A stretch of 64,000 nucleotides of DNA from Eonycteris spelaea (lineage: Eukaryota; Chordata; Mammalia; Chiroptera; Pteropodidae). Positions 11,600-24,055 of this stretch are shown in pieces. Location: NCBI GenBank assembly GCA_003508835.1, contig PUFA01000211.1:1736001-1800000 (forward strand). Direction: 5' to 3'. A program made the translations under genes and the position numbers. Position 1 is the first letter of the stretch. Every line of letters starts with the position of its first letter. Below the pieces are notes generated by a model. The model was not told the DNA's origin. It saw only the letters and a program-made list of their open reading frames with translations, and ran no database searches.

Positions 11600-14015
11600 A
11601 AAGTAGTAAATAAATGCTAGGTAGTTATGTATTATGAATGTCTTCAAGACCAAAAAGAGGATAAAATCAAAACTTCTAGGACATTTGTCCTTTTTATACA
11701 TTGGGGAAGCATGTTGTCAGTTTCTGTCATTGCTTCCTCAAGTTATTTTGTGTCTACTTAGAGCCTTCTGTCATTTTCACAAACTATTTGGAATAAATAA
11801 TGCATAATAGTACCCGCTATTGGTGCTTATTAAACTGATTATTGACTTATAGATATTATTGAAAGAATGTAAGAGGCAGAGCAATCTGCTATAGAATTGG
11901 GTTATTTATCTACAGTTGCTACATGGGAAATACTCCTGTGTTTTTCTTGTCTCTTGAAAGAGATAATGGCTGTCTGACACTTTGATGAGGGGAGGGACAT
12001 TCTCTCTTGATAGCAACTTTGGTGTATCCTTCTATAAGGAAGTTGTCTATATATTTCCTTTGTTTTCTTTAAAACTGCTCCAAGTTTAAGTCCTAGGTAG
12101 TATTTTGGGGAAAATTGGAATTACTATGGACTAAATGTCCTAATGTTTGGCTTGTAAACTCTGAAATGGTATACACTGGAGAGGTGCCAATGAGACGTTT
12201 TCTAATTTTTAAGTACACATAGATAGATAGTTCATTCACTTTGCTGAGAACAAAACTAAGAAATACTACTACAAAAAATCATCTATAGATTATCTGAAAC
12301 ACTTTAGACAACTCTACTGTACTAGTCTTATTTGGATAATGTGAGCAATTGCCCTTAATTACACAATTACATATGCAGAGTACTTTGTAACTTATAAGGG
12401 TATGTACAAATATTAGTTACTGGAAGTTAGTACAGTAAAAAGAAAAGATGAGAACAAGGGTAAAACACTTGCAGAACGATGATGCTACCTAAAACAAATA
12501 TAAATCCATGTGAATATGCAAAGGTGATTTTTATATATGAGACTATTTCCATCTTTCAGTATTGCTCCTTTTTATAAACTAACTTTGTTTTTGTACTTTT
12601 TTGAACCATACAGGACTTAGTTTGGTACACTGACATTATGATGTCAGTGTATATTGATCTGTAAACAGGTTTAGATTACATCTATACTAACTATAATTCA
12701 TAGAATTAAAATAAGAATTATTTCTGATTGGTTTTCATAATCATTTTGAAGATTATTGATCTTGTAAACATATATGTTTCTGTGCCTTTTTTGAGACAGA
12801 TAAAATTTGCCTGAGATTTCCAAGCATCTCAATGCCCATGCCCACAGCTTCTATTCACATATGTACACTGAATGTAAAGGAAATGAAACAACAGCAGCAA
12901 CAAAATTGCATTAATGTGTAAGTGACTTGCTATTAGTAGACAGTCTAGGAGGTATGGAAAACTATAAAATGAAAAATAAGTTATCTATAATTCTGCCACC
13001 AAGAAATAGTTACTAACATTTTTGCTTTTTTTCCCTCTAGTTCTAGTTCTAGTCTAGTTCCTTTTTTTTTCTGGATTTTTCCTTAAAAATGTATTTTTAA
13101 GATCTAATATGACACTCATATAGGTTATTTTTTAGTCATTTAAAATTTAGTTAGAGCTGGTGAAGGAGGGCTAAACTTGGATGAAATAAAAAAGCTATTT
13201 AAAGTTTTTTCAATCAAAATCTTTTATATTATTACTTTTAAAATGGAACTTAGACTTAGAAATGACAGTACAGAAACCTTCCCTCCAACCATATACTTTC
13301 TTGTCTTTTAATCAGTACATTTTATGAATATCTTGATAACATCCTAAGGCCTATGTAAATGCAGAAACTCAGGTCCTTTTTTTTTTTTCATTTTATTGCT
13401 ACTAACGTTTTAGAAGGTTTTGAAATAACAGTTGCTTTTTAGATATTCATAAACACATTTAACACAGTAATATGTGTCTCTCACAGAATCTCTCAGTTGA
13501 CTTAGTTTTCTCATAGCATTCTTCAACTCTTTCTATGTAATTAATCTTTGTTTTGATTAGTTCCTTTCTCTTTGGAAAAACCCACAGAGAAGGAAGATGA
13601 ACCCCACCCAGAATTTGATTCCATGCTGAGACTGATGATGTCATAAACATATCAAGTGGGTATGGAAAAGTTTATTCATAGTGAAGCTTTCCAGGGAGAG
13701 CAGGGATGGCTCCTAACCTGATCTGCAAGTGGCTTGAGAGAACCAGCAAAGGAGACTGGCTTGGGGTTTTTCTGCTGGTTAGAGGGTGGAGTTCCCATAT
13801 TCCAGTTATACTTCTGTGGTTTGAGCTTGCACCAAAAGTAGGGAGCATTTGAACTTTACTATGGGTATGCTCAGATGTAAGGCAAGGAGATAAAGGGCGG
13901 TGGGCTTGAAAGCTGTCAGTAGTCAAACATCAAAATTGGAATCAGACTCTAATCTACCTTCCTATTTTGTGTACATAATTTTGAAAAATCTGCTTTTCCT
14001 GGCATTTTCCAGTAG
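11600..14015. other. No feature recognised
   Basis: This is AT-rich, single-copy-looking sequence. Frames of 63-84 residues on the minus strand at 13459-13926 carry no domain I recognise. A short (TAGTTC)-like direct repeat occurs near 13040. Confidence 0.5.
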
Positions 14016-14019
14016 AATA

Positions 14020-14240
14020 GTAATAATGTAATGATTATGATAACTAACACCTAGGCATACTATATGCTAGACACCAATGTGTGCTTTACACATTTACACA
14101 TATCTTTATCATAAATCTAGAGTAGGCAGTATCTTCATTTGACAGACAAAAGATCTGCAGAACAGAGAGTTTAGGTAATTTTCTCAAGTTCACAATACAA
14201 CTAAGTGGTAGAGACAGAATTCGAAGTGGCCTCCAATATC
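14020..14240 (-). mobile_element. MIR SINE, antisense
   Basis: This is a long MIR match read on the minus strand. The plus strand shows the taacaccta..ctatatgctagacacc start, a tctagagtaggcagtat middle and the attcgaagtgg end, in the order expected for antisense MIR. Diverged but nearly complete. Confidence 0.85.
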
Positions 14241-14244
14241 CTGT

Positions 14245-15145
14245 GTTAATTAAAAGAGTTTAAAAAATAATGAGGTGTTTTGAATAATTTCCAATATTTT
14301 CTGTGTGAATTAGTGTAACCTTTGGGTCCTAGGAAATGTTTTTCCAAAGGAACCTGTACTTTTACTTACTTAATTAAAAAATTACTAGCATATTCCTATC
14401 GAATGTCTAGCACTACTATAATTTTGGCCCCTTTTCACTGTTAGGGTGAAAAACAATTAGGTTTCCAGAAAACATGGAAGGGGGAATACAATTGCCCACA
14501 TCTTTAATTTGTACTGTCCTTGAGTTGGTAATTTATGGAGGAAAAACCTGGTATGATCTTTTTTATCTTCTTAGTGATGTAATTTACTAATCCTCTTATT
14601 GATCTTCTTTCTGTTCTTTTAAATGTTTACCTAATTACTGTCTAAATATCATTTGGGGGAAGTTTGTTACTTTCAGCTATGTGATTTAAGATATAATACT
14701 TGATAAAAAAGATGGTTGATAACAGTTTTTAGGTAAATGCATATCTAACAGAGACTTTAATAATTTAACTTCTCTAAACTTTGTTTAAAAATGATCTAAT
14801 TATGAAGTTCTTTGAGAACTTAAAAAGCATTACTGAATTCAATTGACTGCTTTTAGGAGAGCATCTTATTTAAACTGCTTGGGCTACCTTGAAACATCTT
14901 TTATTTCAATGCCCTTCTAAAGTTATATTAAGATTAACTATATATGACTAATTCCATTTTCCTTGAAATCTGTTATAACACACAAGAAACATTTTCTTAC
15001 ACGAGAAATATATTTTCAGTGAAGGGAGGAGTTTTCTTTATTTATTTTTGGTGTCTTATTTTACACATTGTGTAGTTTTAGCTCTTTGGGGTGATTTTTT
15101 CTTTACAGGGTGAGATAAAAATCAAGATTATTATTTTTTTTTTTT
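14245..15145. other. No feature recognised
   Basis: AT-rich sequence without coding signal or nameable repeat. Confidence 0.5.
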
Positions 15146-15149
15146 TATC

Positions 15150-15455
15150 ATATAGATATCCAATTATTCTAACACCATTAAATTACCTTGGTCCTTTTTC
15201 TGAGAAACCAAATAGCCATATATGCATGAGTATATTTTTGGACTGTGTTCTGTTTTAATGATCAACATGTCTATTCTTATACCAATATTTCACTGTCTTA
15301 ATTACTGTAGTTTTATAGCAAGTTTTGAAATCAGGTAGTATAAGTCCTCTATTTGTTTTTTTTCAAAGTTGCTTGGCTATTCTGGGTTCTTAATATTTTC
15401 ATTCCCATGTAAATTTTAGAATCCATTTGTCAATTTTTCTTTGAAAAATTTTATA
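15150..15455 (-). mobile_element. Old L1 ORF2 fragment, antisense
   Basis: The sequence (ttactgtagttttatagcaa, ttgcttggctattctgggtt) is the antisense of the conserved C-terminal ORF2 region of old L1. Confidence 0.8.
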
Positions 15456-15469
15456 TCTCCCTCCCTTTT

Positions 15470-16110
15470 TTAAACTTTTATTTTATTGTGGTAAAATATA
15501 CATAATATAATATTTATCATCTTAACCATTTGTAAGTGTATTGACATTACTTAGATTCACAATTCTGTGTACTCATCATCACTATCTATACCCAGACCTT
15601 TTTATCATCCCCACATATACTCTCTTCCCATTAAACAATAATTCTTCCTTTCTCCTCCCCTCACTTTCTAATATCTCTGTTCTGCTTTTTGTTTGTATGA
15701 ATTTGCCTATTCTGGCTACCTTATATAAATAGACTCATACAATATTTATCCTTCTGTGTCTGACTTATTTCACTTAGCATAATGTCTTCAAGGTCTGTCT
15801 ATGCTGTATCATGTATAAACATTTCATTCCTTACTATGGCTGAATGGTATTCCATAGTATGTATGTACACCAGTTTTTTTTGTTTTAATTTATTCACTGT
15901 TGGATACTTCAGTTTTTACCCTTTGTCTATAGTTAATAATAATGCTGTTGACATTAGTATAAGGATAACTATTTGAGTCCCTGCTTTCAATCCTTTTGTA
16001 CATATATACCACAGGCGGAATTCCTGGTTCATAAAGTAATTATATATTTACATTTTTTTGTGGAACTGCTGAATTTTTCCACAGTGGCTGCACCGTTATC
16101 CTTCACTTTT
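15470..16110 (-). mobile_element. Old L1 3'-UTR fragment, antisense
   Basis: It starts with ttattttattgtggtaaaat and includes the gaatggtattccatagtatg block, both typical of antisense L1M 3' ends. It lies directly beside the previous fragment but is a separate copy, since the UTR should precede the ORF2 end. Confidence 0.8.
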
Positions 16111-16114
16111 TAAA

Positions 16115-16790
16115 AATACATTCAGTTTTTTATTAAAAGTCTTGTATGTCTTTCTTGTTTAAACACAGCAAATTTCACTTAGCTGTAAGAGAACTGGCTA
16201 GTTGTCATATTAAGCAAATTTAATTATGGCATAAATGTAAATATAATGGAGAAAAGTTAGAATATTTTAGGCTTGAAGGTGTGGATAATTTCAGTGGATA
16301 TAACAAGCTACTTTACTTTTTCTAATTATCTCAGTAAAGAAATTTGGAAAAAAGAAAAAAGGGAAAACAGTATAACAGGGCCTTCCTTATTGCCTCAGAT
16401 TCTGACCCCAATGTCACATCTCCTCCAATGTCTTTTTATTTGCTTACTTTTGTTATCCATTCCCAAGGTCACATTCTGGACCAGCTTCTCTTTCTAACTC
16501 GGTAATTCAAACATCCATTTCCAACTATAGCCACTGTGGATACTTATCAATCTCAATCTCATAATCCCTACACCCATTCGCTTCTCCATTTTTTCTCTTT
16601 TATTTTTGTTCCTCTTCCTGCCTAGTTTAGATTCCATGTTATATTATTTCATTTACTCTTTCTTGATTATGTACTCAACTCCCTATCTCTCTGCCTATCC
16701 TAACTCCTCTCTACTAAAATCTTGACCCTGAGTAAAACTCCATTACCTACCGTCCCTATTTAGACATAGGAGTTTGAGCCTTGCCATTTT
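16115..16790. other. No feature recognised
   Basis: Pyrimidine-rich on the plus strand, with no recognised repeat. A 74-residue frame at 16273-16497 has no visible domain. Confidence 0.45.
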
Positions 16791-16794
16791 TAAA

Positions 16795-18360
16795 AGATAA
16801 TTTTCTGGATACAGAATTCTGAGTGGTAGGTGGGATCCCCCCCCCCCACCCCAACATTTAAAATATTTTACTCCACTCTATGGCTTCTGGTGAAAAAAAA
16901 TCATGAGACTCATTTCCTTGTTTTGTTATAGGTAAGGTGTTCCTTTTCTCTGGCTTCTTTCAAAATATTCTCTTTGTTTCTTGATTTTCTGCAGTTTTAA
17001 TATGATATGCCCAGGTGTATATTTTTTGGTATTTTTTTCTGCCTCTTATTCTCTGAGATTCTTGGATCTGTGATTTGGTGTTGTCTGCCATTAATTTTAG
17101 AAAATTTTCAATTAGTACTTCAAATATATCTTCTGTTTCTTTTTATCTTTTTTTTTCTTCCTGGAAGTTTCATTACACATATGTTATACCTTTTGTAATT
17201 GTCTCATAGTTTTTGAATGTCTATTTTATTTTTTTTTAACCTTTTTTCTCTTTGCATTTAGTTTCACAAATTTCTACTGTTTAGCTTCAAGCACCTGATT
17301 CTTTTCTTGGCCTGGTCCATTCTATTGATGAGCTCATCCATTCTTCATTTCTGTTACAGTATTTTTGATTTCTAGAATTTCTTTTTGAATTTTTTTAGTG
17401 TTTTGTTTCCCTGCTTACATTATCTGTCCTTGCAGCTTATCTACTTTTTTCATTATAGCCCTTAGCCTATTAATCATAGTTATTTTAAATTTATGATATA
17501 ATAATTCTAAATTCCCGGCCATATCTGAGTCTGATTCTGATGCTTGCTTTATCTCTTTAGGCTGTGCTTTTTGCCTTCTAGCATGCCTTAAAATTTTTCT
17601 TTCATTGAAAGCCATACATAATGAAATAAGATACGCCTTTAGTATGAGGTTTTATGGCTAAGAGTCTGTCTTTACTGTTTGCTATTAACTGTGGCATCAG
17701 AGGTTAAAATCTCTAGTGTCCTGTTTTTGTATTCCCTGTTGTCTTTGGATATTCCTAGAGACTCCTTAAGTAGGTCCTGAGACTTATGGTTATTTTAGCT
17801 ATAATTCTGATGATCATACAGGAGCTCTATTGATATTGTGGTAAGATATGGGGGAAAGAAAGCATTGTACAGTCCTGTGATTAGGTCTCAGTCTTTTAGT
17901 GATCCTGATTTGGGTATTTCCCTTCCTTTACATCAAAAGCTATGGGAGAATAGAATTATTTCTCTTAGGTTAGTTAGGTTCTGATAAAGTAGGTTACCTT
18001 GAGGGCAGACCTTGTTAACAAAGTACTCTGGGTGCATTTTTATGAGGTTCCCCTCACAGTCTCTTCTGGAAGCACAAGGTGATTTTTCTCTATTTTTGCA
18101 ATGGTGGGACTCTTGGAGGAAAAACTAATATAAGTGTAGGATTCCCCTAAGAATGAGCCCCTTTAGGTATTTTAACTCTCAATCATCTCCACATTAAGTC
18201 TCCAGTGATTCATCAATTACTTAGCGGGGGTTCCAATATTGACTCTAGCTGTCAGTTTCTGCTGCTAGTGAAGTAAGCTGTGATTCTTTGTGTCTATCTG
18301 TTTTCTTGGTTTTGGGGAGCAGCAGTTTGCCTTGTGAGCTCAATTCTCTGATGTATCAAA
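16795..18360 (-). mobile_element. Old L1 ORF1 and 5' region, antisense
   Basis: The antisense of an old L1 ORF1 is visible (ttaatatgatatgcccaggt near 17000), then the coiled-coil part around 17280-17600 and 5' UTR-like sequence to about 18360. A minus-strand frame at 17615-17415 is Lys/Glu-rich, consistent with the ORF1 coiled coil. An 11-base C run lies near 16837. Confidence 0.65.
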
Positions 18361-18388
18361 GAAGACTTATTGATTTTCAGTTGGTTTA

Positions 18389-18389
<1 letters not shown>

Positions 18390-18465
<76 letters not shown>

Positions 18466-18525
18466 TTTCTTTCTCTCTTCTTTCTCTCTCTCTTTCTTTC
18501 TCTCTTTCTTTCTTCTTTTCTTTCT
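18390..18525. repeat. Compound (GCTT)n / (CTTT)n microsatellite
   Basis: About eight GCTT units pass directly into a CTTT tract with CT-rich interruptions. The open frames crossing it on both strands (Leu/Ser/Phe-rich, or Lys/Glu/Arg-rich) are repeat translations, not genes. Confidence 0.95.
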
Positions 18526-18529
18526 TGGT

Positions 18530-18676
18530 GAGGACAGGAATGACAACTTCAAAGTACTTTACATGCCTGACCAGAAACCACAGAAGGGTGCTTGTTGATT
18601 TTTCAAATGATCCTGCTGTGATTTTGATTGGAATTCTACTGAATCTGTAGTTCAATTTGGAAAGAATTAACATTAA
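18530..18676 (-). mobile_element. Old L1 ORF2 fragment, antisense, left part of a split copy
   Basis: Antisense ORF2 text (tgtgattttgattggaattc, then tgaatctgtagttcaatttg) stops where a sense L1 begins. It resumes at about 24546, so this is the outer layer of a nested insertion. Confidence 0.75.
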
Positions 18677-18679
18677 CAA

Positions 18680-19656
18680 CCTACTGAATGGGGGAAGATA
18701 TTTACCAATGATATATTCGATAAGGGTTAATATCCATAATTTATAAAGAACTCATATAACTCAACACCAAAAAACCCAAACAATTCAATTAAACATGGGC
18801 AAAAGACCTGAATAAGCGTTTCTCCGGAAAAGACATACAGATGGCCAATAAACATAGGAAAAGATGTTCAACATCACTAATCATCAAGAAATGCAAGTTA
18901 AACCACAATGAGATATCACCTCACACCTCTCAGAATGGGTATAATCAGTAAATCAACAAACAAGTGTTAATAAGGATGTGAAGAAAAGGAAACCCTTTTT
19001 CACAATTGCAAATGGTACAGCCACTGTGGAAGACAGTATTGAGGTTCCTCAAAAAATTAAAAATAGAACTAAATTATGACCTAGAATTTCCACTAGTGAG
19101 TATTTATCTGAAGAAATCTAAAACACTAATTCAAAAAGATACATGCTTACCTATGTTCAACAACTGCAGCATTATTTACTATAGCCAAGATATAGAGGCA
19201 AAGTGCCCATCAATAGACGATTGGATAAAGAAGAAGAGGTACATATATACAGCAAAATATTACTCGGCCATAAAAATATGAAATCTTACCATTTGCAACA
19301 ACATGGATGGACCTAGAGGGTATTGTGTTAAGTGAAATAAGTCCGACAGAGAAAGACAAATACCATATGATCTTAAAAAGAACAAAATACATTAACAGAC
19401 AAAACAGAAATAGACTCATAGATACAGAGAACAAACTGAGGGTTGCCAAGATGGGAGGGGGTGGGAGATTGGGTGGAAAAGAAAACAGGGTTAGGAAGTA
19501 GAGATTGATAGTTACATAATAGTCACGGGGATATAAAGTACAGAATAGGAAATATAGTCAAAAATACTGGATAACTATGTATGGTGGCCAGGTAGGTACT
19601 AGACTAATTGAGAGGATCACTTTGTAAATTATATAAATGTCTAACCACTAGGCGGT
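18680..19656 (+). mobile_element. 5'-truncated L1, sense, left part (host of the provirus)
   Basis: This holds the end of ORF2 (aaagaactcatataactcaa; the region with caccacaatgagatatcacc) and the 3' UTR of a fairly young L1. It breaks at the retroviral LTR and continues at 24481 with gctgtacacctgaaactaat and an A-rich tail. The break therefore falls in the last 65 bp of the L1. Confidence 0.9.
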
Positions 19657-20030
19657 TGTAGGGTTAACTCAGAACATAGACCCTCCACATACTCAGAAGA
19701 CTAATAGCTGTCCAGCCAGCAGACAAGGAAAGCAGCACACAAAGAGCTTTCAGCACATTTTCTGCTGCTTCCATGGATGTTTTCTGCTTCTGTAACCAAG
19801 CAACACATCTTGCTCCCCCAATGAGATAACCCTTCTCTATGCTTATGTGCATAAAAAACTCTGCTTGCTCATGGTCAGCAGCTTGATTCCTGCAGCTTCG
19901 ACTAGCCGCTGCCGAAGCATCCCCGCCTGTGTGTAGTAAATGGCATTTCTCATCCCTCTGGTCCTCCTGGTGGTGCTTCCAGGTATCCAAACCCAGGTGC
20001 ACATTCCAGGCCTCATGCTCCTGCATTACA
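19657..20030 (+). repeat. 5' LTR of the endogenous retrovirus
   Basis: It begins TGTAGGGTTAACTCAG and ends ATTACA. A TATA-like gcataaaaa lies at 19849-19857. Compared with the 3' LTR it lacks a block of about 26 bp before caatgagataaccc and another of about 15 bp. Substitution differences look roughly 10-15% by eye, so the insertion is old. Confidence 0.85.
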
Positions 20031-20032
20031 AT

Positions 20033-20050
20033 TGGCATAACCAGCAGGAT
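20033..20050 (+). promoter_or_regulatory. Primer-binding site, tRNA-Ser type
   Basis: TGGCATAACCAGCAGGAT begins 2 bases after the LTR end. It matches the complement of the 3' end of mammalian tRNA-Ser (TGGCGTAGTCGGCAGGAT, from memory) at 14 of 18 positions, with all four changes being transitions. This is where minus-strand synthesis was once primed. Confidence 0.75.
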
Positions 20051-20279
20051 ATTCTGGAAAGTACCCCAGTTGAGTCAGCCTTGAGTGAGGGGGAGAACAT
20101 ACCTGATGGGGGCCTGATGGGGGAATCCCGGGGCAGGTCTCTGGGTCCATATTATTTGAGGTGGCAAGCCTTTTAGATTCTTGGGGCTCACCAAGGGAAT
20201 GGGAGGATGCCCCCAACATACCTATGGGCCTCTTACAGTTTTACTGAAAATAGGGGAATTGTGTTCTTTTAAAAAAAGA

Positions 20280-21340
20280 GCTGTGGGTTGTAGCAGCCAC
20301 AGTGGGCTGGCCCCTTCTGCAGGCACTGCGTGAGGCTACCACTCAACAGCTGCAGGCTGAGGAAAGTGTGAAGAAAATGGAAGAGGAAGTAAGGCTAGAA
20401 AGAGACCTCTGAGTCACACAGGCCAATAGCAAAGATATTCTGGGATGACAGAACAGACTAGTGAATTACTGCAGGACCTATCCTGCTGCTCTGCTTGCAA
20501 AGTTCGCAAAAGCTAATGAGAGTTCATGCAGGCAGTAATTGCACAGTCTGAATAGAACCCCTAAATAGGATCCCTCCTCAGAAAGTGAGTCTGAGTCAGA
20601 TGAGAATACAGAGGTGTCCCTCCTAGAGAAAGCTATATGTTTTACTCAGGCCTGACCAGGAATTGCAGAAACTAAAGACTCAACAAGAATGTCCTGAGGG
20701 GCAAAATCCAAGGAACCTGTCTCCTTCACCTGGCCATGTACATTGGCGGAGTTGGTAGAGCTGGCCGCCAAGTTCCACCAGAAAGGATCAGAGTCCGTTG
20801 CAGGGTGGCTACTCTGCCTCTGGACACCAGTGCAGATGGCATAATACTGTCTGGGGATGAATTAACCCAGATGGCCTCTGTCACCACCCACCCTTCATTG
20901 CGCCAACGCATATATGGGGCAATCCAGTATGCAGAAAACGCATCACTGTTGAATTGGCTCCTGGTGGGTTGCCGCATGGTTTGGCCAAATAAAGGTGATT
21001 TGCCGATGGCCCAGCATGCTGGATACCCATGATGGAACTGCAAATGTTCCTTAGGGAGGTGGGAATGTAGCATGCTATTTACTTCGAACCATCTGAGGGC
21101 CCTGAAGTGGTGCCATGTCCTGCAGGTGTGCAGGACTGCATCATCCGGACAGCCCCACTGGTTTATTATGGTACCTTGGTGCTCGTCCTGTCTACCCTAG
21201 TGGGGAAGACAGTCCAGGTGACAGCACAGGCTTGTTGCTCATTTTTGGGTGAAATTGAACTGGCTAGGCAGAAACTGAAGGCTCGATGATGTGCAGGTGC
21301 AAAGTAACAATGGCCCAGTAAAGGTGAGCAGAAGGCAACT
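20280..21340 (+). pseudogene. gag-like remnant of the endogenous retrovirus
   Basis: Several forward frames look like a broken gag. Near 20323-20410 an Ala/Gln/Glu/Lys-rich helical stretch suggests a coiled coil. At 20736-21032 an open frame of about 98 residues includes a Trp/Leu-rich segment followed by a helical part. A further frame at 21107-21289 ends in a charged helix. Frame changes and stops separate them, so no structural protein can be made. The gag assignment rests on position between the primer site and the reverse transcriptase and on general resemblance to ERV-L-type gag. Confidence 0.5.
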
Positions 21341-21369
21341 ATGGATGGATCTAATAAGTGCTAGGGTCT

Positions 21370-21890
21370 ACTAAAGAAGACTGATAAGCAACTCAATACA
21401 GTACTGGTAGCCCAGTGGAGGCAGCTTAAACAGGACAGAAATTCTAACCCCTGCTCGATAGTCAGGTAGCTGTCTGCACCTTGGAATGGACCTCAAGTGA
21501 AGGTCTCTTCGACTCTGCATGGATGAATTTTTGCAGGACCAGGACACGTCCCAAATATTCACCCAGACAGTCAAGATCAATTTACCTTTACAAGGACAAC
21601 AGTGGACCTTCACTGTCCTACAGCGCCACTATTTGCCATGGTTTTTTGGCTGAGAATTTGACTTGCTAGGCTAAATACTCCATCATACAATTGTACCATT
21701 ATACCAATGATGTCATGCTAACCTCTGACTCTCTTTCAGACTTACAGCAAGCTGTACCCTGCCCCCGCCTTTTCCCAGCCTCTGTTAAACTGTCAAGGGC
21801 AAATGAAATACTTCTAGAGGTTACAAAATATATTCATAAATTTGCCAATCTAAAGGATGTTAATTGCTTACTTTCTAACTACTATTAGAA
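21370..21890 (+). pseudogene. pol (reverse transcriptase) remnant of the endogenous retrovirus
   Basis: A forward frame around 21600-21780 reads as the palm region of a retroviral reverse transcriptase. It includes the tyrosine-containing catalytic motif at 21700-21711 in the form Y-T-N-D instead of Y-x-D-D, followed by an MLTSDSLSDLQQA segment typical of this class. Loss of the first aspartate, together with upstream stops (for example near 21652 and 21670), shows it is dead. Only a short part of the polymerase is present; RNase H and integrase were not recognised. Confidence 0.7.
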
Positions 21891-24045
21891 ATTGAGGTTT
21901 CTGAGAGCTAAGAATTCTTATTACAATTGGAAGGAAAATGTATGTGTTTAGTAACAGAAGGTATAAGTTATAAAGATTTACTTTCAAGGAGATTAAAGGA
22001 AAGTAGTTTGTCCTAAAGTTGGTTATTTTGAAATGTGTAAGAAGAGGCAAACTGAAGGGATGAAGAAAGTTGCAGAAGAGAAATCTTGAAAGAGGAAACT
22101 TTATGTATGGTTAAACTAAACAAGATTGGAAATAAATTTAAATGTCAAAAGCAGGCTAATACAAAATCGGAGTTGTTTTCTCCCTCTGCTAAATAAGACA
22201 GAGTTTCTGGGACTATGGGTCTGCTACTGATATTGTGGAAGAGGTTTCTGCATGAAGAAAACAAAGATTCTGTGTTTTATCAAAATAATTTTTCATATTC
22301 TATGTTGTCTCAATCAGGCCTTTGGCTACTCAAGGATATTGTATCTCCACAATTGTTAAGAACTAAATTTTGCTAATAATTATGCAGAATTGGAGTGTTT
22401 CTTTTCCTCCCTATTTACCCTTCTGGAGTCCAAACACTTTTAATGAGTAAGTATTCTTACTTTCATGGAAATGTGATTATTTGCATAAGTTTGATAAGAA
22501 TCTGTTCTCTTTATACCAGGACATGACTGGAAACTAGTTTTTATTACCAAGCCTTTGACTGGAATGTCATATTTAAGAGAAATGCAGAGACTTAGATGTG
22601 ACCAAACAACTTTAAACAATTAAGATTGATTTACAGAAGCCAATAAAGCCTTTGGAAATATTGACCTGGTACCTTGTTCTCATGGTTCCCAGAAGCCTTC
22701 CCATATGAGTAAAGAATGTCATTTCTTGGCAGGTGCAGGAACTTCAAGATATTTTGGAGATCTCAAGAAGAGAGGAAATCACCTGAAACCTATAGGTATT
22801 GCAGACATCCTCTGAAGGCAAGTCCTTGCCTTGGCTTTTTGGGTCTTGCAAGTCCTTTTAAGTTTAATCTGAAGATTCCTTGTAAAATTCCAGCAAAGCA
22901 GAATTAAAAGTCCCTATCCGGTTAATTCATAGTTTTGCTGGGCTTATGCAAATGACCAGGCCAAGTTTCTTGAAATGACTTATTTCACAAATGAATGAAT
23001 CTTAATTTGGCTATCTTTGCTAAAAATAGGGGTAATTGGAGAGGAAAGAAAAAACATGTTTCAATAAAACTTGAAACATACCTATGTAAACATTAGATTC
23101 TTATACTATTCATTGCCTTTTAGGTTTTTTTATTTTCCACTTGTAAACTGGACTGGGTCCTGAATTCCTCTATTTTCCAAAATCTATCTGAATTTTCAAA
23201 CATGTTTTCGATTTGTAAATTTTTCTCGCATCCTTTAGTAATTATTAAAAACTGTAACTGCTTTTTCCAAGCCATGCAAGCTAAAGATGGACAACTTGAC
23301 ATAAAATTCAAGAAATTGCCACAATGGCTCGTGTTTGAACAGTCTCCGTGACTGGTGCTGTGTGGGCCACGCGGAGTTTGCTCTGGCATCTGAGGACATC
23401 ATCAGGGACGTTTCAAATTGTGGGAGATGCTTCCAGCCTTATATCTAGAAATCTTTACTGACAGACTAACAAACTCAGAAGGTGGTTTATAATTTACTTT
23501 GATTATTAACCTTTGTTTTTCTCTTGTTTTCATAGACATAGGAGACATCTATACAATGGCTAATATAACCTGCTAAATCTACAATAACACCTCTGGGGAA
23601 GTTGAGACTCAAATAAAAAAAAAATCATGCAAAAGACTACTTTGTATTCACAGTAAACCCAAAACTAACAATACATTCAATTGAATGTGTGGCAGTTTCA
23701 TTCCTGTAACCCCCCAAACTCCACCCCTTTTTAGCAGAAAACAGCTGGAGCAGTTGCCTCTCTTCTCTCAAGATTGAGGAACGATCAGGAGCCTGGGGGA
23801 AGTTGTAACAGGAATTGTAGCCTCACACGTTGCAGCAATTGAAGCAAAGCCTTTAATACTTGATGTCCCTCCTTGGGCTCTTGGGGCTGTTACCTGGTAA
23901 CAGGACTGCTTGGCTTATGTATACTGTTAGGGTTAGGATGTAGTCTTTATTGTATTTGTGATATAAGGATGCAGATACTCTAACCACCCGGGGACTCCCG
24001 GTCTGGAAGAACTGACATGAAGAAAGTAGGGTGGAAGAGCTATGT
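21890..24045 (+). other. Internal provirus region without recognised genes
   Basis: About 2.1 kb of mostly AT-rich sequence lies between the polymerase remnant and the purine tract. It should hold the rest of pol and any env, but no integrase zinc finger, catalytic motif or envelope feature is visible. A minus-strand 89-residue frame at 23389-23120 has no recognised domain. It may be very decayed, or it may include a secondary insertion of another LTR element. Confidence 0.4.
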
Positions 24046-24055
24046 CGGGGTGGAG
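24046..24055 (+). promoter_or_regulatory. Polypurine tract
   Basis: cggggtggag directly precedes the TGT of the 3' LTR, the expected place and composition for the plus-strand primer. A longer purine-rich run lies just upstream (24016-24039). Confidence 0.6.

Noticed and set aside
18367..18679. Overlapping open frames rich in Lys/Glu/Arg on the minus strand and Leu/Ser/Phe on the plus strand
   Set aside because: They translate the GCTT/CTTT microsatellite; length comes from the absence of stops in the repeat.
19210..19449. 79-residue hydrophobic minus-strand frame that could look like a membrane protein
   Set aside because: It lies wholly in the antisense of an L1 3' end; similar frames recur at other L1 3' ends such as 32777-32559.
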